Shown here: in pieces, positions 10,094-20,361 of the stretch
Layout of the letters: each line of letters starts with the position of its first letter
How positions within the stretch are numbered: the first letter of the stretch is position 1
DNA from: Cotesia glomerata
Lineage: Eukaryota; Arthropoda; Insecta; Hymenoptera; Braconidae
Reading direction: 5' to 3'
Length of the DNA: 64,000 bases
Assembly: GCF_020080835.1 (NCBI RefSeq)
Contig: NC_058164.1
Coordinates: forward strand, 25,011,510-25,075,509
Program-made: the position numbers and the translations under genes
Notes under the pieces: model-generated
Database searches by the model: none
The model's input: only the letters and a program-made list of their open reading frames with translations
What the model was told of the DNA's origin: nothing

Positions 10094-12077
10094 TATAAAT
10101 ATATGAAATATATGAAAAATTGATGTTGGTACTCAAATGAAAGTTCTCGATAAGTGTAACATCGGGATGAGCTTATATCTTTGAATATGTCAATAGTTCA
10201 CAAGATATAAGGTAATTTCTTAATTATGTATCTAGAGAAAGAGAATTTTCGAATGCAGCCTAAATATCATAATAAATTGACTATCGGTGAGAATGATATG
10301 AAACCTTGAAAAGGCACAAATTCAAATCAAGACCTTTGCAAGGACACTAAATTTCACTAAAAAAACCGATTTTACTATATGACTATCCTGGCCACAAAAT
10401 TTTTCTTATTCTCTTAATAATATCGATTTTTTTTTTTTTTCATTATTTCTTTACTTTTTTTGTATTTACTTCAATTTTATAAAAAAAAAAACTAAACTAT
10501 CTAACTTAGCTATTAATTACCACCTCAAATTTTATTTTTTCTCTAATATCTAAAGTATTACCACTAAAAACTTAAAGTAAAATTTTTTTAAATTTACATA
10601 ATATTGTTAATATATATATAACATTAATAACATTGTTTAATAAACAAATAAATAAATAAATAATAGCAAGATTGGAACATTATCTCCATTTTAAAATAAA
10701 ATTTCAACTATTTTTAACTAAACTCATCATTAAATTGTAATACCATTACAATAAAAATTCACCAGATTTATTTAAAACTTCCTGTTTAATTAAAAAAAAA
10801 TTAAAATTCAGGAAAAAAAAACTAGCAAAGAAGTAATTACAAGAAAAATTGACATTTATTCAAATGAATTCTAAGATGTTATTCAATCTTTATTATCATT
10901 CAAGGCTTCAACAACGGACTATTAATTCCATTACTGTAATTTTATAATACTTGGTCATCAGTAGACAAATACGGTCACTAATATATTTATAAACATAAAA
11001 TAGAATTTATTTGATAATAAATCTGTCACTATAAATAATTATTAATTTATATTTAAAGAAAAAAATAATAGCTAGCAATCTTACAGTCACTATGTGACTG
11101 CCGAGACTTGCGGGCTATAAATAAATAAAATTTTGTTCTAATTAAATAATGACTTATGTTAAATTACACTGTACTTTCTTAAATATTGAAATTTTTAAAG
11201 ATATAAGCTCATCCCGATGTTACACTCATCAAGACCTTTCATTTGAGTACCCACATGCATTTTTGATATATTTTTCACATATACATATATATAATATATA
11301 TAAATATATGAAATATATGAAAAATTGATGTGGGTACTCAAATGAAAGGTCTTGATGAGTGTATCATCGGGATGAGCTTATATCCTTAAAAATGTCAATT
11401 TTACACAAAATATATGGTCATTTCTTAACTATTGACATTTTTAAAGATATAAACTCGTTTTGATGTCACACTCATCAAGACATTTCATTTGAGTACCCAC
11501 ATGCATTTTTGATATATTTATATTTATATACATATATATATATAAATATATGAAATATATGAAAAATTGATGTGGGTACTCAAATGAAAGGTCTTGATGA
11601 GTGTAACATCAGGATGAGCTTATATCTTTAAAAATGTCAATAGTTGACAAGATACAAGGTCATTTCTTAATTATTGATATTTTTAAAGATGTAAACTCGT
11701 CCTGATGTTACACTCATCAAGAGCTTTCATTTGAGTACTCACATGCATTTTTTATATATTTTTCATTTATACATATATATAATATATATAAATATATGAA
11801 ATATATGAAAAATTGATGTGGGTACTCAAATGAAAGGTCTTGATGAGTGTAACATCAGGATGAGCTTATATCTTTAAAAATGTCAATAGTTCACGAGATA
11901 CAAGGTCATTTCTTAGCTCTTGACATTTTATCATATAAATACACTGTCTACAAAATGTATCTTATTCTTTTAATAAAATAAATAATTATTTTGCAGAGCA
12001 TGAAGATGAAAAAACACGAGGAACTCGAGACTCCGACTTTCACCACGAGCATCCCCATTGAGGTCAACGACGACTAA
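7713..12077 (+). CDS. Clic: Chloride intracellular channel protein (CLIC), 3' part of gene
   Basis: Three exons encode 237 residues: 7713-8018, 8088-8414 and 11997-12077. All junctions are in phase 0 with GT/AG sites, ending in TAA at 12075-12077. The protein matches insect CLIC almost residue for residue in places (ASTIDGRRKGACLFCQEYF, RFLTGDTMCCFDCELMPRLQ, SCPADQDIINHYKLQQ). CLICs have a GST-like fold, an N-terminal thioredoxin domain with a reactive cysteine (here the CLFC motif) and an all-helical C-terminal domain. They exist in soluble and membrane-associated forms. The start codon and roughly the first 15-25 residues are missing from the window, so the first exon must lie upstream across a large intron. 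Assignment to CLIC is very secure. The ion-channel role is family knowledge only. Confidence 0.96.
8088..8414 (+). CDS. Clic: CLIC exon: helical C-domain
   Basis: This exon follows a 69-bp intron (acceptor TTTTTGCAG). It encodes the linker and C-terminal helices, including GDTMCCFDCELMPRLQHI and the DQDIINHYK motif. The donor is GTGTGT at 8415. Both flanking introns are in phase 0. Confidence 0.95.
8837..10427 (-). mobile_element. Helitron-like element 2 with palindromic satellite
   Basis: The left end holds the hairpin AGTTACTATGTGACT (8851-8865) preceded by ACTAAC, which reads GTTAG on the minus strand, a degraded CTAG terminus. Inverted satellite units run from about 8935 to 10220. The right module (GTATCTAGAGAAAGAG... 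TTCGAATGCAGCC... CACAAAATTTTTCTTATTC) ends near 10427. The whole element lies in the second CLIC intron of the window. Confidence 0.68.
10428..11071. other. AT-rich CLIC intron sequence
   Basis: No gene or clear repeat family is visible. The stretch has poly-A/T runs and a short AAATAAATAAATAAAT run near 10640. It separates elements 2 and 3 inside the same intron. Confidence 0.5.
11072..11990 (-). mobile_element. Helitron-like element 3 with palindromic satellite
   Basis: On the minus strand the left end reads as a 3' terminus: the perfect hairpin CAGTCACATAGTGACTG (11084-11100), 8 nt, then CTAG (11072-11075). Satellite palindromes fill 11165-11930. The right module (TTATCATATAAATACACTGT... 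AAATGTATCTTATTC) runs directly into the acceptor of the last CLIC exon at 11997. Confidence 0.7.
11997..12077 (+). CDS. Clic: CLIC terminal exon
   Basis: This exon encodes the strongly conserved tail SMKMKKHEELETPTFTTSI and the end of the protein, with TAA at 12075-12077. The acceptor ATTTTGCAG follows repeat-derived sequence. Nearly the same C-terminus is known from dipteran CLIC. Confidence 0.95.
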   Translation, partial: SMKMKKHEELETPTFTTSIPIEVNDD

Positions 12078-12204
12078 TTTTTTTCTTCTTTATGATTATC
12101 CACGCTCGTGACTTTGATTTATTAAAAGGTTTATAATTATTTTAAACAAAGAAGAAAATAATTTAAAATTTAAAATAAAAACCCTATGAGCCACGAGCTT
12201 TTTA

Positions 12205-12243
<39 letters not shown>

Positions 12244-12540
12244 GGTTAAATAATATATTGCGAGTATGTTATCTATTTAATATTAAATCTTTAAATCTTT
12301 TCTATTAATAAGGAAGAAAAACTAAATTTTTTAAACGAACTTTTGTAAACAAAAAAATTCAGTAACTTAAATTTTCGTCATTTATATATTAATTAATTAA
12401 TTAATTAATTATTATTATTATAATTATTATGGCTATTAATATTATGTTCATTTAATTTGTTAGCTATGTATTGATTTAATGCATAGTAGTTATTATTGTA
12501 AAACCGCTATTGTACGTAATAAATGAAGAGACACGGGAAT
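12078..12540 (+). other. Clic: CLIC 3' UTR with polyadenylation signal
   Basis: AT-rich sequence follows the stop codon, with an (ATT)n microsatellite at 12206-12243 and an AATAAA at 12518-12523. A T-rich stretch at about 12576-12597 could be the downstream element. The exact cleavage site is inferred. Confidence 0.6.
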
Positions 12541-12949
12541 CTCGACAATCGTGTCTCTACATCAGAATAATTTGTATTTTTTTTTTTTTTTTTTTTATTA
12601 GGTATGTAATTTTTAGTAAAATAATTTTAAATTTTATTCATAAATAATTAATTCTTTTTTTTGCAATTTATAAATTTGTATTGTATTAAGTAATTTATAA
12701 TTATTTTTGGCCAAGTTATAGTCTTTGTATTTCTTCCGCTAGGGAAGAAGTATTTTGTGAAAAATTTATAAACAATTTTTTCATAATATAAGAAGAATTT
12801 TTTGAGATTTTTGTAATAAAAATTATTATAAAAATCTAAAAATTAATTTGATGTATTTCAAAAAATTATAAATTGAAATAATAAAAAAAAAAGTCAACGA
12901 AGAAATATTAAATTTTTTAAAAATAAATTTTCGCTTAGAATTTTAATAA
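12541..12949. other. Intergenic AT-rich spacer
   Basis: No gene is visible between the putative CLIC polyA site and Helitron-like element 4. It contains T-runs and the hairpin-forming pair ATTTCTTCCGCTAGGGAAGAAGT near 12730. Confidence 0.4.
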
Positions 12950-13593
12950 GATTTGTGTACTATAAATGAATAAAATTGTGCTTTATTAAATAATGATTTT
13001 TATTAAATTGCACTGTACTTTTTTAACTATTAACGTTTTTGAAGATATAAACTCATTCTGATGTTATACTCATCAAGAGCTTTCATTTGAGTACCCACAT
13101 GCATTTTTTATATATTTTTCATACATACATATATATAATATATATGAATATATGAAAAATTGATGTGGGTACTCAAATGAAAGGTCTCGTTAAGTGTAAC
13201 ATCAGGATGAGCTTATTTCTTTAAAAACTTCAATAGTTCACTAGATATTTGTTAAAATGCCCTCTACTTTCTTAACTATTGACAATTATGAAGGATATAA
13301 GCTCATTTCAATGCTACACTCATCAAGACCTTTCATTTAAGTACCCACATGCATTTTTGATATATTTTTCATACATACATATATATAATATACATAAATA
13401 TATGAAAAATTGATGTGGGTACTCAAATGAAAGGTCTTGATGAGTGTAACATCATAATGAGGTTATATCCTTAAAAATGTCAATAGTTTACAAGATACAA
13501 GGTCATTTCTTAACTATTGACATTTTTAAAGACATAAACTTATTTTAATGTTACACTCATCGAGAGCTTTCATTTGAGTACCCACATGCATTT

Positions 13594-13638
<45 letters not shown>

Positions 13639-14255
13639 TATAAATATATAAAATATAATGTGGTTACTCAAATGAAAGGTCTTGATGAGTGTAACATCAT
13701 AATGAGCTTATATCTTTAAAAATGTCAATAGTTTACAAGGTACAAGGTCATTTCTTTACTATTGACATTTTTAAAGACATAAACTCACTTTGATGTTACA
13801 CTCATCGAGAGCTTTCATTTGAGTACCCACATGCATTTTTTATATATTTTTGATATATACATATATATAATATATATAAATATATAAAATATATGAAAAA
13901 TTGATGTGGGTACTCAAATGAAAGGTCTCGATAAGCGTAATGTCAGGATGAGCTTATATCTTTAAAAATGTCAATAGTTTACAAAATACAAGGTCATTTC
14001 TTAACTATTGACATTTTTCAAGATATAAACTCATCCTGGTGTTACACTCATCAAGAGCTTTCATTTGAATACCCACATGCATTTTTGATATATTTTTCAT
14101 ACGTACATATATATAATATACATAAATATATGAAAAATTGACGTAGGTACTCAAATGAAAGGTCTTGATGAGTGTAACATCAGGATGACCTTATATCTTT
14201 AAAAATGTCAATAGTTCACGAAATACAAGGTCATTTATCCTCTTAATAATATAGA
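12950..14255 (-). mobile_element. Helitron-like element 4 with palindromic satellite
   Basis: A truncated left module (GATTTGTGTACTATAAATGA) lacks the hairpin end. It is followed by five or so inverted satellite units and the tip of the right module (TCCTCTTAATAATATAGATA). An (AT)n run sits in one centre at about 13597-13635. Unlike the others it appears to be intergenic, between CLIC and the presumed first TAB2 exon. Confidence 0.66.
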
Positions 14256-15255
14256 TAATAAAAAAAAATATAAATTATTTTGTAAAATTTAAATATTAAA
14301 ATTACCAAAAATTACATTAATTATTTCTCCCCTTAATTAAATTTCATAATTAAAAAAAAATTCTTTGATTTTTTAATATGCAATATTATTATTATCTCCA
14401 TTAAAAAAACAAATTTTAAATTACAATTATTTTCATTTTTATAAATTTAAAAAAAAAGTATATAAGTAAACTTTTAAAACATTTTTGCAATAAAATTTTC
14501 AAAAATTGCCAGTATTAAAAATTTCATTACCAAAATTTAATAAAAACTTCAATTTCTTTAAAAAAAAATTATTAAAAATTAAAGTCTAAAAAAAAAATAC
14601 TCTTACCTTAAATAAAAAATTATAAATATTACAATGTATATAGACTGTTAATAAATTCATGACACTGAAGTTGATAGATATTAAAAATATTTCCAGAATT
14701 TTACAAAAATATTTAAATTATAATAAAAAAAAATTTAATTAAAAAGTTCCACATTAAAGTTAGCCGCCATTTTTAATTTTTTAATTTTTTTTTATTTATT
14801 AAATTAAAACTAAAAAATATTTTTAAAAAAATGCACTTATAGTTTTTCAAGTTTTTTACAAATGAAATTTTTTTTTTTATTTTTATGTAATATTTTTTTC
14901 AATGAAAAAAAAATTCTAAAAGTTTTTAAATGTCGGCTAACTTAATTTTCATTTATAAAAAATTTCAACTCGTAATTTTTAGAAGAATTTTTTATTGTAA
15001 TTTATTTATTAAAAAAATTCTTAAAATTGACAGCTGACGGCTAACTTCAGTATTATATTTTATTTGAGCGCCCACTGCTGCCACCACCGGAGTCAGTACA
15101 AAGTCCAACCTAAAAAATAATCCGCTTATAATAACAATTAAAAAAACAAAATTATTTCTTCTCAAAAAAATTTTAATAAATAAAATTAATAATAATAAAA
15201 GAAGAAATATTTTTTTATTAATTAATAAAATAAAAAAAAAAAAATTATAATAAAT
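14256..15255. other. AT-rich intergenic DNA upstream of TAB2
   Basis: Long A and T homopolymers are present with no open frame of interest. Two local duplicates of GCTAACTT-containing text occur (14930s and 15040s). A small GC-richer patch at 15065-15110 (CCACTGCTGCCACCACCGG) precedes the presumed promoter. Confidence 0.45.
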
Positions 15256-15261
15256 TACGTA

Positions 15262-15531
15262 TATATAAAAATGACTTGCGCAGTAAAAAATCTCACAGCT
15301 GATCAGTAGCTGTTCGGACAGTCGTCGTAATTACCTCAGGATAGAATTGCGTTTAATTATTATTATAAATATAAAACTACAAGTGTTTATTATAAGTGAT
15401 GTTTGTGTCTATAAAAAAATAATAATTAAGAATTATTAATTATTAATTAAAAGTTTTTTAAATTTATAAAATTGTGTTGTAAAATAATAATTATTCAAGT
15501 GTTAAATCAAGTGCGACATCTCGATGGTCCG
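15262..15531 (+). promoter_or_regulatory. Possible TAB2 core promoter and non-coding first exon
   Basis: A TATATAAAA at 15262-15270 is followed by an initiator-like TCAGTA at 15303. About 230 bp of sequence then ends in a strong splice donor (GGTCCG|GTAAGT) at 15531/15532. The first TAB2 coding exon begins behind a splice acceptor with no obvious promoter near it, so a distant 5' UTR exon is expected. Linking the two is inference. An RNA-seq junction from about 15531 to about 26100 would settle it. Confidence 0.35.
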
Positions 15532-15841
15532 GTAAGTTATTTATTTGTAAAAAATTATTTCTTCTTTAGTAATTTATTTATCTGTAATTAAAAAGTAAAA
15601 CTAATTAATTAATTATTGTTATTATTATATAAAAAAAATAAAAAAATTTGCAGGTTATTTACTTACTTGTAATTTGACCTAAAAATTTTTCTAAAACGAA
15701 AGAAGAAATATTTAACTTTAAAAATTAAACAGTTTCTTCTCACCGAGTTTATAATTGAAGTAATTTATATTTTTATACTTAACTTTTATTGTCCAGGTGA
15801 ACGTCAATTCATTCATTGTTTTCTCCTGAATTACCGATCCG

Positions 15842-15903
15842 GAGACACGATAGTGTCTCGCGCCAAGTACACGTCCAATATATGGCGTGAGACAACGTGT
15901 CTC
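15842..15903. repeat. Short palindrome with GCGCCAAGTACACGTCCAA core
   Basis: The arms GAGACACG...TGTCTCGCGCCA and TGGCGTGAGACA...CGTGTCTC pair imperfectly. The single-stranded middle resembles the subterminal sequence of the fold-back elements at 18672-19260 and 55406-55900. Confidence 0.5.
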
Positions 15904-15958
15904 TATTCTCTCATCATATGTCAACATAACCTCCTCACATATTTAGCTCTATATTTTT

Positions 15959-16107
15959 AACTTCCCGCTAAAAAAATTTAAAATTTTCAAAAATCGGGAA
16001 GTTATTGTTTTCACCCCGTTTTGCAAAAACCGAGTTTTCATCAGATCTTGACGTTTGAAGGTCACAGGAAGCTTCCCTGACTATCCCCGCGAGGTTGTCA
16101 CGGTGTC

Positions 16108-16145
<38 letters not shown>

Positions 16146-16836
16146 TATGTGAACCGCTTAGAACTTTTGAACGGCTTGACCGATTTCATCGCGGTTGGTG
16201 CCATTCGAAAGAGCTTGACCAAACTTAGATTTTGAAAACTATTTGGACCGATTCAGATCAATAGATTTTGAGAAATCTTCAAAAAACTGAAAAAAAATTT
16301 TTTTCAAATGTGGTTTTTTTGGAATAACTTTTAAACGGCTTGATGGTTCAATTCCAAAAACTAATCAGCTCTTAACCTTAAAAAAACTACGTCGATCGCC
16401 ACCAGTCCGGTCAAAATCGGTTGATTCGTTCGAGAGATATCGTGAACGAAAGAAAACCGAAAAAAGTGTTATTTCGGAATAAGTCCAAAATTCCTAGTGC
16501 GATCAATTCAAAATTTAAGATTCTTTGTAAAGCTTCAAAAACTGCGTTGAATACTGCCAACCGCGTGAAAATCGGTTTATTCATTCAAAAGTTATTGCGG
16601 TTTAAAAATTCAAAAAATAGTGTCATCAAATCCCTATCAGACTTTTGAGCTCGAAGAGCTCAAAAGCATTGGAAAGCAATCTCTTTGAGCTTGGAGAGCT
16701 CAAAATAACCCATAAATTGTATATTTTGAGCTCGAAGAGCTCAAAAACGTCATTGGTGCAATTTTAAGCGCCTAAGTATGGAATTAGCGGGAAGTTGCAG
16801 GGATAGCCTTCAGGGTCAACCGTTTTTCTAATTTTT
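15959..16836. mobile_element. TTCCCGCTAA repeat, copy A
   Basis: An ~878-bp non-coding repeat opens AACTTCCCGCTAA and closes TTAGCGGGAAGTTGCAGGG, which gives 13-bp inverted ends followed by a conserved tail (GGGTCAACCGTTTT). Inside are a (TG)n microsatellite at about 16110-16141, several GAGCTCGAAGAGCTC palindromes and the conserved text GGTTGGTGCCATTCGAAAG. Two more copies are at 30774-32520. Short open frames inside it are by-products of the repeat. Confidence 0.75.
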
Positions 16837-17740
16837 TTATTATTTCTAAGACACTAACACTTGACATCATTGTTAATAAGTTTCTTTTTACCAATTATGC
16901 ATATATTACAAAAAATTATTGGATCTTAACAATTATTTAATATATCGCCAGTTTGAAAACTTTTGCTTGCGCCTGTTTTCGATTCTACGAGAGATTTTAC
17001 AAATTTAGGGCGAATTTTCTTATTTTCAAGTTGGCACCACTTAACCCTGTTATTTTACTATCTAAGTAGTTAAGGGGGCGTCTATAAATTACGTGAGGCA
17101 TTTTTGAGAATTTTTTAACCCCCCCTCCCCTCTTGATAAGATTTCGTAAGATTTTCCTCAACTCCCTCCCCCCTCCCCTAATCTCACGCGAGATTATTCA
17201 AAATTTATGTTTTGGCTGTAAACGGGTTGGATTATTGAGAAAAAAAGTGCCATTCGGCTACACCCGACATGGATAGGTAGATTTCTTGTTTGAATATTGA
17301 AAAAAACACGTTTTTTCTTAACAATAGGATTTTTTACTTATAAAAGTCATTTGATGATAAAAGCTAAAATTTAATTTATTATTGATTTTTTTTTGAATTT
17401 TCTCAACTACGAAATAAATTGAAAAAAGTATTAAAAGTCGACGAACAATAGTTTAAATTGAAGATAATTAAACATATTATGACAAAATTGTATTAAAATT
17501 ACGACATGAGACCGGCTACCACCGATAGATTTCTAAAGAAATCTATACCTAAAAAATTAGTGAATCCTATCGATCAATAATCAAATTAAACAATCGAGCG
17601 CTACTTTGCTGCTCTGCAGGGTTCAGACGAATACGACAAATACTATTGTGTCAAATTTGGCCATATTTTATTATAGAAATACTTTTTCACGCGATTTTAC
17701 ACTGTTTTCTGCTAGAGAAAAAATTACGTGATATTTGTTA

Positions 17741-18275
17741 CACGGAAAGAAAATTGTACGAAAAATTACAATGAAAACATCGTAATTTTTAGTATAGGAC
17801 ATTGTAGTGCCGGACCAGAACTCAAACATCGTAATTTATACGATGCAACATCGTAAATTTCTATCACTCAAATTAAAAACAAGTTTAGATCATCGAAAAA
17901 ATAATTCTGTATCACCGAGGAATCGACCCCAGTATCCTCTCCGCCAGAAGTCCAAGGTTTATCCCCTTACACTATCGGAAGGAATATCTAAAGTTTCTGT
18001 TCAGTCACATAATAAGACCCTCGATACAGTAGTTGGTCATCTTTCGGTGGTGGCGTCGCAAACTACTGGACTCTGTCTCTCTTTTATTAAAACATATAGT
18101 ATGCGTCCTTATTCACTTGCTCTTGCGAAAAAAAAATTTACTAAATAACATCGTAATTTTCAATAATTCAAATTGTATTCTGTAGACGGCAGCATCGTAA
18201 AAATCAAGTTACTGAAAGTCTAGTCCTGGATTACGATGTTACTATTGTAATTTTTCATAGGATTTTTTTTCCGTG
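17741..18275. mobile_element. TA-type MITE nested in the PIF/Harbinger copy
   Basis: The element starts CACGGAAAG and ends TTTCCGTG between TA dinucleotides (17739-17740 and 18276-18277). The sister element at 35902-36737 reads ATATTTGTTAAGATCC across the same point, so the insertion is precise with TA duplicated. The interior repeats ACATCGTAA many times. A 113-codon open frame at 17807-18148 overlaps a tRNA-like block and is not considered a gene. Confidence 0.85.
17905..17975 (-). other. tRNA-like block inside the MITE
   Basis: On the minus strand this block reads AGTGTAAGGGGATAAACC (A-box-like) and GGGGTCGATTCC (B-box-like, 17919-17930), with a partly paired T-arm. It looks like a tRNA-derived fragment with one T-stem mismatch, not a functional tRNA. 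Confidence 0.4.
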
Positions 18276-18375
18276 TAAGATCCCCCCCCCCTTCCCCCTA
18301 AGTGAGATTTGGTAAGATTTAGCATGATCCACTCCCCCCCTAGAACACCTCACGTAATTAATGGACGCCCCCTAA

Positions 18376-18671
18376 TATACTAAGTACTGAACTTAGCGCC
18401 GATATAAGTAGTTGGTCTTTAGTTTAACATTTCAATATATGACATGTAGGTGGAGCCACAAAATCATTACCGCTATATTTTAAATGTCACATTGGTTAGT
18501 CACGCGCGTCATTTAAAGTATTGTAGTAATTTTGTTTGTAATTAAATTATTACAAAAATTCATGCATAAAGAATCAGCTGAATTACTTGAGAAGTACATA
18601 TTTGGAATTTTAAAATATTTATAAAATATTTGATTATGTCACTTAATATACTCTACAAAAAAAAGATATAT
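18376..18671. other. Intron DNA, nothing recognised
   Basis: This short stretch lies between the PIF/Harbinger copy and the fold-back element. I see no coding or repeat signal in it. Confidence 0.4.
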
Positions 18672-19260
18672 CCCACAAAAAACAGTTTCACTGTAAACCG
18701 CCGCGCCAAGTATACGTCCAACTATTGTTACAAACTATAATAATTCAATTTTTACAAAAAACTATTGAATCGAAAAGAAAAAACGAAGTACAAAACATTT
18801 TTTAGATTAAAAAAACATTAAAGACAGTAAATACTAAGGAAAAAAATTTATTGTACTTGGTGTGCTATACAATTCACACTACAAGTATCCTAATATAAAA
18901 TTGAGATGAAATGTATGTGGCATCAAACTATTCGTAACGTGATTGGTCGAATATATCATAAGCATGGAAATATATGCAAATGCTATAGTCAGACGCGCGC
19001 TTGCGCGCGCAAATTCAAATTCTAGTCAATTTTAAAAACTGTGGATAATGAAAGTATTCGAATGATGTTCACCAAATACATTAAATTTTTTTCCTTAATA
19101 TTTACTGTCTTTAATATTTTTTTAATCTAAAAAATTTTTTGTACTTCGTTTTTTTTTTTCGATTCAATAGTTTTTTGTAAAAATTGAATTATTATAGTTT
19201 GTAACAATAGTTGGATGTGTACTTGGCGCGGCGGTTTACAGTGAAACTGTTTTTTGTGGG
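18672..19260. mobile_element. Fold-back element 1
   Basis: Arms of about 200 bp are near-perfect inverted repeats. The outer ends are CCCACAAAAAACAGTTTCAC and its complement at 19241-19260. Next inward is GCCGCGCCAAGTATACGTCC. The ~190-bp centre includes a GC-rich palindrome (CGCGCGCTTGCGCGCG, near 18995). The outer sequence CAGTTTCACTGTAA is shared with fold-back 2 at 55406-55900. The element is non-coding. Confidence 0.82.
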
Positions 19261-19599
19261 TTGGTTTTACAACTCGCTGATCACGTGCGCCATCGTAACT
19301 AATTCAAAGAACTACAAATTTAATATTTATATTTATAGACTTTATAATTAACTATTTTTATCATTTGTTGTCGATTTTTGACGTTAGTTAGATAGAAAAA
19401 GCTGAAGAAGAAGAAGAAGAAATAGTTTGAGGAGGAAAATTGAAAAGTTTTATAGTTTTTTTAAAGAAAAATAAGTCAATATTATTTTCAGGTTGAAGTT
19501 TATTTTTGGGAGATCTTACAAAAAAGCTTTTGCTTAAGCTTATTTAAAAACGTCACACGTCAATTATTATTCTTAGGTTTCATTTCATTCTATTTTTTT

Positions 19600-20350
19600 T
19601 TTATTTTTGTCATATCATTGGATAAATATTGAGAAATTTCTTTGGGATGTTCAAAAGAAGAAATTGTTTTTTAAAAATAAGAATTTTGTCATTTTTGGAA
19701 AAAGGAGAAATTTTTTTATTAAAGAAGAAATAAATTATAAATAAAAGAAGAAATTTTTTGATAAAAAATTTTTGTTGAAGAAATGCAAAAATTGTAAAAG
19801 AAGAAATAAAATAATTAAAAAAAAAAAAAAAAAGTATTGAAATTAAATAAAGAAATAAAAAGTTTTATTAAAAAAGAAATATTTATATATTTGATATAAT
19901 ATTCATAAAATTTTTATTCTAAAAAGTTTTGTGAAAGAAGAAATAAAAATATAAAAAAAAAAAGATATTTAAATTAAATGAAGAAGTAGAAAGATTTTAT
20001 TAAAGAAGAAATATTATTTATAGAAAATTAATTAAAGAAGAAATATAAAAATATCGTAAAATAAGATATTGAAATTAAATGAAGAAATAACAAGCTTATT
20101 AAAGAGGAAATTTAATTGTGAGAAGAAATAAAAACTTTGAAAAAATAAGATATTAGAATTAAATGAAGAAATAATAAAAAGGATCAAAGAAGAACATTTT
20201 TAATAGGAAATTTCATCAAAGAAGAAATATAAAAATATCGAAAAAGAAGATATATTCAAATGAAGAGATAAAAAGTTTATTAAAGAAGAAATTTAATTAT
20301 AAAAAGAAATAAATAGTATTTAAAAAGAAGATATCAGAATTAAACGAAGA
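19600..20350. repeat. GAAGAAAT-rich purine tract, left part
   Basis: The motif AAAGAAGAAAT recurs dozens of times at irregular spacing of ~15-45 bp, interspersed with A/T runs, on the plus (coding) strand of the presumed TAB2 intron. The tract is cut by Helitron-like element 5 and resumes at 21880. Confidence 0.65.
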
Positions 20351-20361
20351 AATAATAAAAA

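Larger units (their letters stand above)
17074..18372. mobile_element. PIF/Harbinger-like MITE, copy 1 (interrupted)
   Basis: The inverted ends GGGGGCGTCTATAAATTACG and the matching CGTAATTAATGGACGCCCCC are flanked by TAA on both sides (17071-17073 and 18373-18375). A 3-bp TWA target duplication with such ends is typical of PIF/Harbinger. The second copy (35902-36737) lies in the opposite orientation and lacks the 535-bp insertion at 17741-18275, giving an empty site. No transposase is encoded. Confidence 0.82.

Noticed and set aside
5765..14232. Regularly repeated palindromic arrays as CRISPR-like
   Set aside because: The units are ~250-bp inverted repeats with AT-rich centres in animal introns. 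There are no short identical repeats with unique spacers and no cas genes.
17807..18148. 113-codon open frame
   Set aside because: It lies wholly inside the nested MITE and crosses the tRNA-like block. It has no domain and no expected splice context.
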